Of a stretch of DNA of 64,000 nt, positions 41,985 to 50,257 are shown piece by piece; within the stretch, counting starts at the first letter, position 1, and each line of letters starts with the position of its first letter. Both the position numbers and the translations under genes were made by a program. This stretch comes from Clostridia bacterium (GTDB lineage Bacteria; Bacillota; Clostridia; Oscillospirales; Acutalibacteraceae): positions 1 through 64,000 of the forward strand of contig JAFSEP010000003.1 in the NCBI GenBank assembly GCA_017435665.1. Reading direction: 5' to 3'. Under the pieces are notes generated by a model. That model saw only the letters and a program-made list of their open reading frames with translations. It made no database searches and had not been told where the DNA came from.

Positions 41985-44900
41985 ATGGAAAACTTTAAAC
42001 AAGTGTTAAAGAGAACAACCGCTGTTCTGATGATTGCTGTATTGCTCATCGGTATTGCACCCATAGGTAGTCTTGCTGATGTGGATTGGTCAGAGTTTGC
42101 GCTGACGGCAAGTGCGGCTGAAAGAGAGGGGTATTTTACCTATTATGTTTCCGGCGGCAAGGCAATGATTGATTATGTAGACACCGGTATTTCGGGCACC
42201 GTATATGTGCCGTCGACGTTAGGCGGTTATCCCGTTACAGAAATTGAATCCTCTGCATTTCAGAGATGCAAAGCAATGACATCTGTGATAATTCCGGATT
42301 CCGTGTTAGAAATAGGCAATTCTGCATTTTATAACTGTACCGGATTAACCTATGTAAAATTATCGGAAAACTTATCAGAAATTAAATCCGAAACTTTTGC
42401 AGGATGTGAAAAGATTACCGAAATAACTATTCCGGACAGTGTTACTTCTATCGGCACTTGGGCTTTTCAAAACTGCTTTTCTCTTGTTGATGTACATATC
42501 GGCAAGAATGTTAAATCTATCAGCAATTGTGCATTTTATAATTGCAACGGTCTAAAAAACATAAAAATTCCCAATAGTGTGACCTCAATGGGAGATAGTG
42601 CTTTTGAGCATTGCTCATCATTGGAAGATGTTATAATCGGTAGCGGAGTGACTAAGTTAAGCTACGATTTGTTTTGCCGTTGTACTGCTCTCGAAACTAT
42701 AAGAATTCCCGCCAGTATAACATCAATTGAATATGCATTCCAAGATTGTTCCAACCTGAAACATGTTTGCTTTATGGGCACAAAATCACAATGGGACAGC
42801 ATAAATATCTCAAAATCTAACAATTATCTTCTCAATGCATCTATTCATTATATGACGAGCAGTACCATTACAAGAGAAGCTACCTGTGCTACAAGCGGTA
42901 TCAGAACGTATAAATGCAGTGAGTGTAGCTATACCTTTACAGAAACTATACCTGCTCTTGGTCATAAATATAATATAATTTATGTAGATACTCCTCCAAC
43001 CTGCGCTTACCAGGGAAGTGAAACACATGAATGCAGTGTTTGCGGTGACAGCTATAAAGTATCAATTGCTAGATTGAGCCATAGTTACAGCACCCAATAT
43101 ACTATAGATAAGCAACCGACCTGTACAACGAAAGGAAGGAAATCAAAGCACTGCGTATATGAAGGTTGTAATGTTGTAATTGATTCGGTTTCTATTCCTG
43201 CTTTAGGACACACGGAAACAATTATTCCTTCCGTTGAAGCAACATGCACTGAAACAGGTTTAACTGCCGGAGTAATGTGTTCTGTCTGCGAAGTTGTTCT
43301 GACTGAACAGAAGGTAACGGAATTAGCACCTCACACCTTCACAAACTATATAAGCAATAACGATGCAACCTGCACTGTTGACGGAACCAAGACAGCAAAA
43401 TGTGATAATTGTGAAGCTACGGAGACCGTTACAGACACGGGTTCAAAGCTTCCGCATAAATTTGTTGATTATACGGACGATAACAATGCAACCTGCACAT
43501 CCGATGCTACAAAAACCGGAATATGTGAAGATTGCGGCGCTACGGACGTTGTGACGATACCCGGAACAAAGCTCCCACACCAACTGACTGAATGGGAAAC
43601 AACACAGACTCCCGATTGCACAGAAGCGGGTGAAGAAAAAAGAATCTGCGAAAACTGCGATTATTATGAAATCAATGTTCTTGAAGCCTTAGGTCACACA
43701 GAGAAAGTGCTCGATGCTGTTCCCGCAACCTGCACAAGCACAGGCTTGACAGAGGGCAGGAAGTGCACCGTATGCGGTGTGACAACTCAGGAACAGCGAG
43801 TGATTGACAGACTTCCTCACAAAATGGGTGATTGGTATATAACCCTTGAGCCCACCTGCACAAAGGAAGGTGAAGAAAGAAGTGACTGCGATAACTGTGA
43901 TTATTACGAAACTCGTCTTGTAGCAGAAACAGGTCACACAGGAGAAATCCTGGAAGCGGTTTTGCCTACTTGCTCAACGCCGGGATTAACCGAGGGCAAG
44001 AAGTGCTCGGTATGTGGTATAATACTTGAAACTCAGAAAGAGATTAAAAGACTCCCTCATGAAATGGGTGAATGGCATATAACTGTTGATCCCACTTGCA
44101 CCGAGGAAGGCGAGAGCAAAAGCGAATGTCTGAATTGTGATTATTATGAAACCGAGCGAGTTGAGGCATTGGCACATACGGAGAAAATTCTCGTGCCGGT
44201 TCCTGCAACCTGCACAAACACTGGATTGACTGAAGGCAAACAGTGTGCACGCTGCGGTGTAATACTTGAGGCTCAGGAAGTGGTTGATATGCTTCCCCAC
44301 GAGATGGGCGATTGGTATACAACACAAGCACCCACTTGCACAGAAACTGGTGAAGAAAAGAGAGAATGTGCAAACTGTGATTATTATGAGACTAACATCC
44401 TTGAAGCAACAGGACATTCAGAAGAAACGCTTAATGCGGTTCCCGCTACCTGCACGAGCACAGGTTTGACTGAAGGCAAGAAGTGCTCTGTATGTAATAC
44501 AATACTTGCTGCTCAGGAAATAACCGATATGCTTCCCCACACAATGAGCGGTTGGTATACAACAAATCACCCGACCTGCACAGAAACAGGTTTAAAAAGA
44601 AGAGAATGTATGGTTTGTAATCTCTGCGAGACTGATATTATTGAAGCAAACGGCCATACAGAAGTGCAGCTGAACAGCAAAGCCGCAACCTGTACCACAA
44701 CAGGTCTCACCGCCGGTAAAAAGTGTACTGTCTGCGGAACAATAACGGCAAAGCAGCAGTCAGTGAAGGCTCTTGGTCATAAGGAAGTCACAATTCCCGC
44801 CAAATCTGCAACCTACACCTCAACAGGACTCACAGCAGGCAAAAAATGCTCAGTCTGCGGAAAGATAACAGTTGCACAGAAGACAATCGCAAAGCTCACT

Positions 44901-45464
44901 CTCGGCAAGGTTGACGGCCTCAAGGCTAAGAAGGTCAAGGTAGCAAAGAAATCAGAAATCACACTTAGCTGGACAAGCCTCGGTGACGGTGTAAGGTATG
45001 AGGTATATATCAAGAACGGTAAGAAGTGGACAAAGCTGACAACAACAAGCAAGACCTCTTACACAGTCAAGAAGGACGGCAAGAAGAAGTATCTGAAGGC
45101 TGATAAGGAATATCAGTTCAGAGTAAGAGCAGTTGTTGATGATATCAAGGGTACATACAGCTCAACACTCAAGGTTGAAACTATCCCTTCAACAGCAACA
45201 CTCAAGCTCAAGGCAGGCTCAAAGCAGCTTACAGCTTCATGGCGCAAAGTAAGCGATATTTCAGGCTATGAAATTCAGTACTCAACATCAAAAAAGATGA
45301 AGAGTGCAAAAAAAGTAAACGCAAAGAAGTCAGCTAAGAGCACAACAATCAAAAGGCTCACAAAGGGCAAGAAGTATTACGTAAGAATCAGAACATACAA
45401 GACTGTGAACGGAAAGAAGATTTATTCAGACTGGTCAACGGTCAAGAATGTGAAGGTTAAGTAA
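41985..45464 (+). CDS. Large secreted protein: BspA-type LRR, 17 Cys-rich repeats, two Fn3 domains
   Basis: 1159 residues from ATG at 41985 after GGAGG; upstream extension of the frame runs through the leader terminator and is rejected. A signal peptide (TTAVLMIAVLLIGIAPIGSL) precedes LRR_5/BspA repeats at about 60-285 (ITIPDSVTSIGTWAFQNC). Seventeen units of about 40 residues follow at about 290-970, each of the type PATCTSTGLTEGKKCSVCG or PTCTETGEEKRECANCDYYE; the last has Tyr in place of its first Cys. Two Fn3-like domains end the protein. No cell-wall anchor is seen. The first two thirds are AT-rich in third positions, the Fn3 part is not. Adhesion or matrix binding is inferred. Confidence 0.85.
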   Translation: MENFKQVLKRTTAVLMIAVLLIGIAPIGSLADVDWSEFALTASAAEREGYFTYYVSGGKAMIDYVDTGISGTVYVPSTLGGYPVTEIESSAFQRCKAMTSVIIPDSVLEIGNSAFYNCTGLTYVKLSENLSEIKSETFAGCEKITEITIPDSVTSIGTWAFQNCFSLVDVHIGKNVKSISNCAFYNCNGLKNIKIPNSVTSMGDSAFEHCSSLEDVIIGSGVTKLSYDLFCRCTALETIRIPASITSIEYAFQDCSNLKHVCFMGTKSQWDSINISKSNNYLLNASIHYMTSSTITREATCATSGIRTYKCSECSYTFTETIPALGHKYNIIYVDTPPTCAYQGSETHECSVCGDSYKVSIARLSHSYSTQYTIDKQPTCTTKGRKSKHCVYEGCNVVIDSVSIPALGHTETIIPSVEATCTETGLTAGVMCSVCEVVLTEQKVTELAPHTFTNYISNNDATCTVDGTKTAKCDNCEATETVTDTGSKLPHKFVDYTDDNNATCTSDATKTGICEDCGATDVVTIPGTKLPHQLTEWETTQTPDCTEAGEEKRICENCDYYEINVLEALGHTEKVLDAVPATCTSTGLTEGRKCTVCGVTTQEQRVIDRLPHKMGDWYITLEPTCTKEGEERSDCDNCDYYETRLVAETGHTGEILEAVLPTCSTPGLTEGKKCSVCGIILETQKEIKRLPHEMGEWHITVDPTCTEEGESKSECLNCDYYETERVEALAHTEKILVPVPATCTNTGLTEGKQCARCGVILEAQEVVDMLPHEMGDWYTTQAPTCTETGEEKRECANCDYYETNILEATGHSEETLNAVPATCTSTGLTEGKKCSVCNTILAAQEITDMLPHTMSGWYTTNHPTCTETGLKRRECMVCNLCETDIIEANGHTEVQLNSKAATCTTTGLTAGKKCTVCGTITAKQQSVKALGHKEVTIPAKSATYTSTGLTAGKKCSVCGKITVAQKTIAKLTLGKVDGLKAKKVKVAKKSEITLSWTSLGDGVRYEVYIKNGKKWTKLTTTSKTSYTVKKDGKKKYLKADKEYQFRVRAVVDDIKGTYSSTLKVETIPSTATLKLKAGSKQLTASWRKVSDISGYEIQYSTSKKMKSAKKVNAKKSAKSTTIKRLTKGKKYYVRIRTYKTVNGKKIYSDWSTVKNVKVK

Positions 45465-45465
45465 T

Positions 45466-45630
45466 ACTCCCTCAGTCAGAATCGTAATCCGATTCTGACA
45501 GCTCCCTCAATGAGGGAGCCGGAGGGACTTCCTCGCTGAGGAAGGTGGCAGCGAAGCTGACGGAAGGAGCACCGCCCGCAGTCGTGGGCGGTGTGCGGCG
45601 AAGCCGCACGGGTAAACCGAAAATCAAAAC
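45466..45630. repeat. CTCCCTCAGTC-type dispersed hairpin repeat, copy 2
   Basis: A series of hairpins follows the stop codon: CAGAATCG/CGATTCTG, CTCCCTCA/TGAGGGAG, CTTCCTCG/CTGAGGAAG, CACCGCCCGC/GTGGGCGGTG and TGCGGC/GCCGCA. The opening matches the repeat at 41614. No gene is seen. Confidence 0.55.
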
Positions 45631-45635
45631 AAACT

Positions 45636-45664
45636 AAACACGGCGGATTTCCGCCGTGTTTTTC
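45636..45664 (+). terminator. Terminator downstream of the LRR/Cys-repeat gene
   Basis: AAACACGGCGG and CCGCCGTGTTT (45651-45661) with a short loop and a T run. It lies about 170 bases after the stop codon, beyond the hairpin repeat. Confidence 0.75.
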
Positions 45665-45763
45665 AACGCTCTTTAGAGAAAATTTTTTCCGTTTCTTTCA
45701 GGCAAAACCCAATTCCGCATTTAATTGTGCATTGTGAATTGTGCATTGAATTATATTTTCCCC

Positions 45764-45792
45764 TTGACAAATCCACTCAAAAGATATAGAAT
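45764..45792 (+). promoter_or_regulatory. Promoter of the pheST T-box leader
   Basis: TTGACA (45764-45769) and TAGAAT (45787-45792), 17-base spacer. AATTGTGCATTG short repeats lie just upstream (about 45723-45750). Confidence 0.8.
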
Positions 45793-45799
45793 ATATCCC

Positions 45800-46034
45800 G
45801 ATATTGACAAAAACTGTGAATGAGTTTTAGTAGGTACAGACGGAAACAGACACAGAAAGCGGTTTTTAGCTGAGATAACCGCAATGCCCTCTTTACTGAA
45901 TTTCGCCTCAGGAGTTTCCTGCAAAACAGGATGTAGTTGCTGCATTAAAGCAAAAGAGTGGCGGTTTATGACCGCAATTTGAGTGGTACCACGGATTTAA
46001 TTCGTCTCATGCAGAAATGTGTGAGACGTTTTTT
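45800..46034 (+). promoter_or_regulatory. Phenylalanine T-box leader
   Basis: The T-box GAGTGGTACCACGG lies at 45981-45994 and is followed by the terminator CGTCTCA (46003-46009) with TGAGACG (46022-46028) and a T run. Stem I features such as AGTAGGTACAGACGG are upstream. A TTC triplet at 45902-45904, in CTGAATTTCGCC, is the likely specifier and fits phenylalanine. Uncharged tRNA-Phe would favour the antiterminator and expression of pheST. Confidence 0.85.
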
Positions 46035-46430
46035 AATTCTTAATGCATTAAGAATTAAAAAAGTGCAGAGTGCAAAGTGCAGAGTGCAGAATTATGGTCG
46101 CATTTAAGTTTTGCGAGGTTTGAGCTTCTGCCTGCGGAATTTACTCAGCAGTAAAATCAGGATTGCTGATTTTAAATGCCGATTACATCGGCGGTATTAA
46201 ACCGAGGTTTTCACAAAACTTGCACGGATATAATTGCGGCGCAGCCCCGCAATTCTGCCGCCGTCCCTGAAAGGAAATTCCCCTGTCAGGGGAAATGTCT
46301 GCAACGCAGACAAAAGGGTTCCGGTTTCTGGAAGAAAAGGGGGACCGCTTGCGGTGGAAGGGTCTTGCATTCTGCATTCTGCATTAGTGAAGCATTCTGC
46401 ATTCAATAAGTATTGTGCATTATTTAGTTA
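46031..46430. repeat. Repeat-rich insert between the T-box terminator and pheS
   Basis: It opens with a perfect 30-base palindrome at 46031-46060 that overlaps the T run of the T-box terminator. Tandem GTGCAGA units (46063-46092) and reverse-orientation TTCTGCA units (46365-46404) bound an inner segment with hairpins such as AAAATCAG/CTGATTTT and GCCGAT/ATCGGC. Short frames across it do not look coding. It leaves pheS with about 430 bases of leader after the T-box. Confidence 0.6.
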
Positions 46431-46462
46431 ACAAAGAAATATAAAATACATCGGAGGTTATT

Positions 46463-47515
46463 ATGGACGAGAGAATTGTCAGCTTAAAGGCTCAGTTTGA
46501 AGCCGATTTAAGCAAAATCGAAAACGTTGCCGACCTGGAAGGCATCAGAGTTTCATACCTTGGCAAAAAAGGCAGTATTACCGATTTGCTCAAGGGTATG
46601 AAGGATTTATCCAATGAGGAAAAGAAGGCTTTCGGTCAGGATGTGAACATCCTCAAAAACGAAGCTACAAACCGGATTGCCGAAAAGATGCAGGAGCTTA
46701 AAGAAAAGGAAATTGAAAAGGAAATCAACTCAATGCCCTCTTTCGATGTTTCAATGCCTGCAAGCCTTGACAGAGGCTCATACCACCCCATTACACTTGT
46801 TCAGCGCCAGTGCGAAGCTGTGTTCAGATCAATGGGCTTCAATGTTGAGGATTACAGCGAGGTCGTAACGGACTATGAATGCTTTGAGGCTCTCAATATC
46901 CCCAAGCATCACCCTGCCCGTGATATGCAGGATACCTATTATCTTGAAAACGGTCAGCTTCTCAAGTCACACACTTCGGCAGCTCAGAACGCAATTTATA
47001 AGAAATATAAGGATGCACTCATCAATGACGGCACTCCCATCAAGGCTATATTCCCCGGCAGATGCTTCAGAAACGAAGCAACAGATGCCTGCCACGAAAA
47101 CACCTTCTTCCAGATGGAAGGCGTTATGGTTGACAAGGATATCTCTATTTCAAACCTTATCTTCTTTATGAAGACTATGCTTTCAGAGGTTTTCCGTAAG
47201 GATATCAATGTACGTCTCCGCCCCGGCTTCTTCCCCTTCGTTGAACCCGGCTTCGAGCTTGACATCAGCTGTCTTATCTGCGGCGGCGAAGGCTGTCCCT
47301 CCTGTAAGCACAGCGGCTGGCTTGAGCTTTGCCCCTGCGGTATGATTCACCCCGAGGTTCTCAAGGCGGGCGGAATTGATCCCGAAGAATATACAGGCTT
47401 TGCATTCGGCCTCGGTCTTACACGTCTTGCTATGATGAAGTACGGTGTAAAGGATATCCGTGACTTAAACGGCGGCAGTCTCAAGAGTCTGTCACAGTTT
47501 ACCGATGACGAATAA
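46463..47515 (+). CDS. pheS: Phenylalanyl-tRNA synthetase alpha subunit
   Basis: 350 residues, start ATG at 46463 after GGAGG. The N-terminal coiled coil is followed by class II catalytic motifs: HPARDMQDTYYL near 155, PGRCFRNEATDACHENTFFQ near 205 and FAFGLGLTRLAMMKYGVKDI near 315. The insertion LICGGEGCPSCKHSGW places four cysteines close together, a form I expect in Clostridia rather than in E. coli. It joins PheT as an alpha2-beta2 enzyme that charges tRNA-Phe. pheT begins 18 bases downstream; expression is under the T-box. Confidence 0.96.
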   Translation: MDERIVSLKAQFEADLSKIENVADLEGIRVSYLGKKGSITDLLKGMKDLSNEEKKAFGQDVNILKNEATNRIAEKMQELKEKEIEKEINSMPSFDVSMPASLDRGSYHPITLVQRQCEAVFRSMGFNVEDYSEVVTDYECFEALNIPKHHPARDMQDTYYLENGQLLKSHTSAAQNAIYKKYKDALINDGTPIKAIFPGRCFRNEATDACHENTFFQMEGVMVDKDISISNLIFFMKTMLSEVFRKDINVRLRPGFFPFVEPGFELDISCLICGGEGCPSCKHSGWLELCPCGMIHPEVLKAGGIDPEEYTGFAFGLGLTRLAMMKYGVKDIRDLNGGSLKSLSQFTDDE

Positions 47516-47533
47516 GAAAGGAGTGCTCAATCA

Positions 47534-49894
47534 ATGTTTTTATCTATGAACTGGATATCAGACTTCGTTGATTTAACAGGTCTTGATAAGCTTAAACTTA
47601 TAAATCAGTTTTCTCTTTCAACTGCTGAGGTTGAAAACGAGATTTTCTTCAAGGGCAGTGATATCAGCGGTATAGTTGTTGCCGAGATTATGTCCGTTGA
47701 AGACCATCCCAACTCAAAGAAGCTTCACCTTTTAAAGGTTGATGCAGGCGACGGCAAGCTCACCGATGTTGTATGCGGTGCTCCCAATGTACGTGTTGGT
47801 ATGAAAACAGCGTTTGCCAAGGTAGGCGCACAGATAGGTGATATCACAATCGCTCCCCGCCCCCTTGCTGGCTTTGATTCATTCGGTATGTGCTGCTCTG
47901 AAAAGGAGGTTGGTATCAGCGATGATCACTCAGGTATTATGGACCTTCCTGCAGAGCTTATAAACGGTACAGACATCAAGGATGTTTATGCTATTGACGA
48001 TATTGTTTTTGAGGTTGACAACAAGTCTCTCACAAACCGTCCCGACCTCTGGGGTCACTACGGTATCGCCCGTGAGTTTGCAGCTCTTGCAGGCAGAGAG
48101 CTCAAGCCTCTTGAAACAGTAGATCTCGCTCAGTATGACAATCTTCCCAAGGTTGATATGAAGATTGAAGATCCTCTCTGTCAGAGATATTCCTGCTTGC
48201 AGGTTGAAAATATCACAAAGAGTGTCAGCCCCGTAAATATGAGAATACGTCTCTATTATTGCGGTATGCGTGGCATCAATCTTCTTGCTGACCTTACAAA
48301 CTACCTGATGCTTGAAATGGGTCAGCCCATGCACGCATTTGACTCAAGAAAGGTTGAAAAGCTCCGTATCAAGAGATTTGACAAGCCCTTCACATTCACA
48401 ACTCTTGACGAGGTTGAGCGTAACATTGATGAGAACACTCTTATGATCTGCAACGGCGACACACCTGTTGCAATCGCAGGTATCATGGGCGGTCTTGACA
48501 GTGAAATTGTTGACGATACAACAACACTTACCCTTGAATCAGCAACATTTGATGCAGTTTCTATCCGTAAGTCAACAGTTCGTCTTGCACACAGAACAGA
48601 TGCATCTATGCGCTATGAAAAGTGCCTTGATCCTCAGATGACTGTTCCCGCAATCGCAAGATTTGTTAAGCTCCTCACAGATATCGACAGCGGAGTTCAG
48701 GTTGTTTCATCTCTCACAGACGAAGAAGCCTTCAAGTATGAAACAATCAAGCTTGACTTCAATAAGAGCTTCGTTGACCGATACACGGGTATCGAAATCA
48801 GCAATGAAACAATCGTCAAGACCCTCAAGTCTCTGGGCTTCGGTGTTGAGCTTAACGGTAACGATTTCAGCGTTGTTGTTCCCTCCTGGAGAGCAACAAA
48901 GGACGTTACAATGAAGGCTGACATCATTGAAGAAATCACACGTATTTACGGCTATGATAACTTCGATATCCACACAGTAAAGGCTCCCCTTTCTCCCGTC
49001 CGTGCAGACATTGAAAAGACAATGGAGGACAGAATAAAGGATATCCTTGTTAAGCGTTATTCTCTCCATGAGCTTCACTCATACATCTGGGCATACTACG
49101 ATGAATACAAGGCTCTCGGAATTGAGGTTGAGGATAACATAAAGCTCGTCAGTGCAACCAACCCCAACATAGAAACAATCCGTAAGTCAATCGTTCCCAC
49201 ACAGCTTTGTCAGGTTAAGTATAATACCTCTTACAGCTCAGACTTCGGTGTTTTTGAAATCGGACGCACCCTCAACGGCCTTGACGAAAACAATCTCTGC
49301 ATTGAAAACAAGAAGCTGGCAATTACTCTTTTCAGCAAGACAAAGTCAATGGAGGCACTTTATTTCGGACTTCGTGATATGCTTGCGGTTATTACAGATG
49401 ACCTGAAGCATAGCTCACTCACCTTCGAAAAGCTTGAGGCAACACACTCATATCAGCACCCGATTAACCTTAATGCAATTTACTGCGACGGTAAGCTCAT
49501 AGGTGAAATCGGTATTGTGCATCCCGTTATTTCAAAGAAGATTGACAAGAAGGCAAACATTGTTTATGCTGAGATCGACGTAAAGGCATTCTCTGCCCTT
49601 GAAAATGCAAGCATCAAGTATGCTGAGCCGAGCAGATTCCCCGAAATGGAAATCGACCTTTCATTCATAAGCGATACATTTGCTCCCATTGCTAAGGCTG
49701 TTGAAAAGCAGAACTGTCCTCTTATAAAGAATATCAGTGTAGTTGACACTTATACAGACGAAAACGGTAAGTCAATTACAGTAAGAATTCTCTTTGCCCA
49801 TCCCGAACGCACACTCACAGGTGATGAGGTAAAGGAAGTTACCGATGCAGTTATTGCCGAGCTTAAAGCAAACGGTATTGTGCTGAAGCAGTAA
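47534..49894 (+). CDS. pheT: Phenylalanyl-tRNA synthetase beta subunit
   Basis: 786 residues, start ATG at 47534 after AAAGGAG. Domains in order: N-terminal tRNA-binding EMAP-type fold (VVAEIMSVEDHPNSKKLHLL, GAPNVRVGMKTAFAKVGAQI) near 40-150, B3/B4 editing domain near 210-370 (LADLTNYLMLEMGQPMHAFD, ICNGDTPVAIAGIMGG), B5 near 400-475, catalytic-like core, and a C-terminal anticodon-binding FDX-ACB domain near 690-786 (SRFPEMEIDLSFISDTFAPI). Full length. A strong terminator follows. Confidence 0.96.
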   Translation: MFLSMNWISDFVDLTGLDKLKLINQFSLSTAEVENEIFFKGSDISGIVVAEIMSVEDHPNSKKLHLLKVDAGDGKLTDVVCGAPNVRVGMKTAFAKVGAQIGDITIAPRPLAGFDSFGMCCSEKEVGISDDHSGIMDLPAELINGTDIKDVYAIDDIVFEVDNKSLTNRPDLWGHYGIAREFAALAGRELKPLETVDLAQYDNLPKVDMKIEDPLCQRYSCLQVENITKSVSPVNMRIRLYYCGMRGINLLADLTNYLMLEMGQPMHAFDSRKVEKLRIKRFDKPFTFTTLDEVERNIDENTLMICNGDTPVAIAGIMGGLDSEIVDDTTTLTLESATFDAVSIRKSTVRLAHRTDASMRYEKCLDPQMTVPAIARFVKLLTDIDSGVQVVSSLTDEEAFKYETIKLDFNKSFVDRYTGIEISNETIVKTLKSLGFGVELNGNDFSVVVPSWRATKDVTMKADIIEEITRIYGYDNFDIHTVKAPLSPVRADIEKTMEDRIKDILVKRYSLHELHSYIWAYYDEYKALGIEVEDNIKLVSATNPNIETIRKSIVPTQLCQVKYNTSYSSDFGVFEIGRTLNGLDENNLCIENKKLAITLFSKTKSMEALYFGLRDMLAVITDDLKHSSLTFEKLEATHSYQHPINLNAIYCDGKLIGEIGIVHPVISKKIDKKANIVYAEIDVKAFSALENASIKYAEPSRFPEMEIDLSFISDTFAPIAKAVEKQNCPLIKNISVVDTYTDENGKSITVRILFAHPERTLTGDEVKEVTDAVIAELKANGIVLKQ

Positions 49895-49912
49895 TTATAA
49901 AACTCATCATAT

Positions 49913-49943
49913 TGACGGGCGGTTTTTCCGCCCGTCATTTTTA
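49913..49943 (+). terminator. Terminator of pheST
   Basis: GACGGGCGG (49914-49922), loop TTTTT, CCGCCCGTC (49928-49936), then ATTTTTAG. Confidence 0.88.
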
Positions 49944-50065
49944 GTTTGTGCAGGAGGTCAGTCCGGGCGAGGCGCTCTGCCGCAGGCAGAGCCGCACGTG
50001 GCGAAGCCACGTGCGCTTGCGGCTTCGCCGCAAGGCCTCGCCCCCACCCCGCCTCCTGCACAAAC
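49944..50065. repeat. Hairpin cluster bounded by GTTTGTGCAGGAGG inverted repeat, copy 3
   Basis: GTTTGTGCAGGAGG (49944-49957) is a perfect inverted repeat of CCTCCTGCACAAAC (50052-50065). Inside are GGGCGAGG/CCTCGCCC, GCTCTGCC/GGCAGAGC, GCACGTGG/CCACGTGC and CTTGCGG/CCGCAAG hairpins. With the pheST terminator and the gdhA promoter it explains the 363-base gap; 50070-50196 shows nothing further. Confidence 0.7.
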
Positions 50066-50196
50066 CGAAGTATAAAGCACCTCTTACCCGTCTATTATAT
50101 ATAGTAAATCTGACTTTTTTGTGCAATTTGTCCATTTAATGAAGTAAAGCAAAAAAATATTTCTAAGCATTTCTGTAAAAAACAACAAATTTTCCA

Positions 50197-50225
50197 TTGA
50201 TTTTAGCTATAACATATTTTATAAT
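50197..50225 (+). promoter_or_regulatory. Promoter of gdhA
   Basis: TTGATT (50197-50202) and TATAAT (50220-50225), 17-base spacer, about 30 bases upstream of the start codon. Confidence 0.75.
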
Positions 50226-50257
50226 TTATACATAGATTAAAATTGGAGGCGTTTTCT

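Noticed and set aside
46176..46431. Several short overlapping frames on both strands between the T-box and pheS
   Set aside because: They are products of GC-rich hairpins and GTGCAGA repeats, lack ribosome sites and translate to low-complexity sequence.
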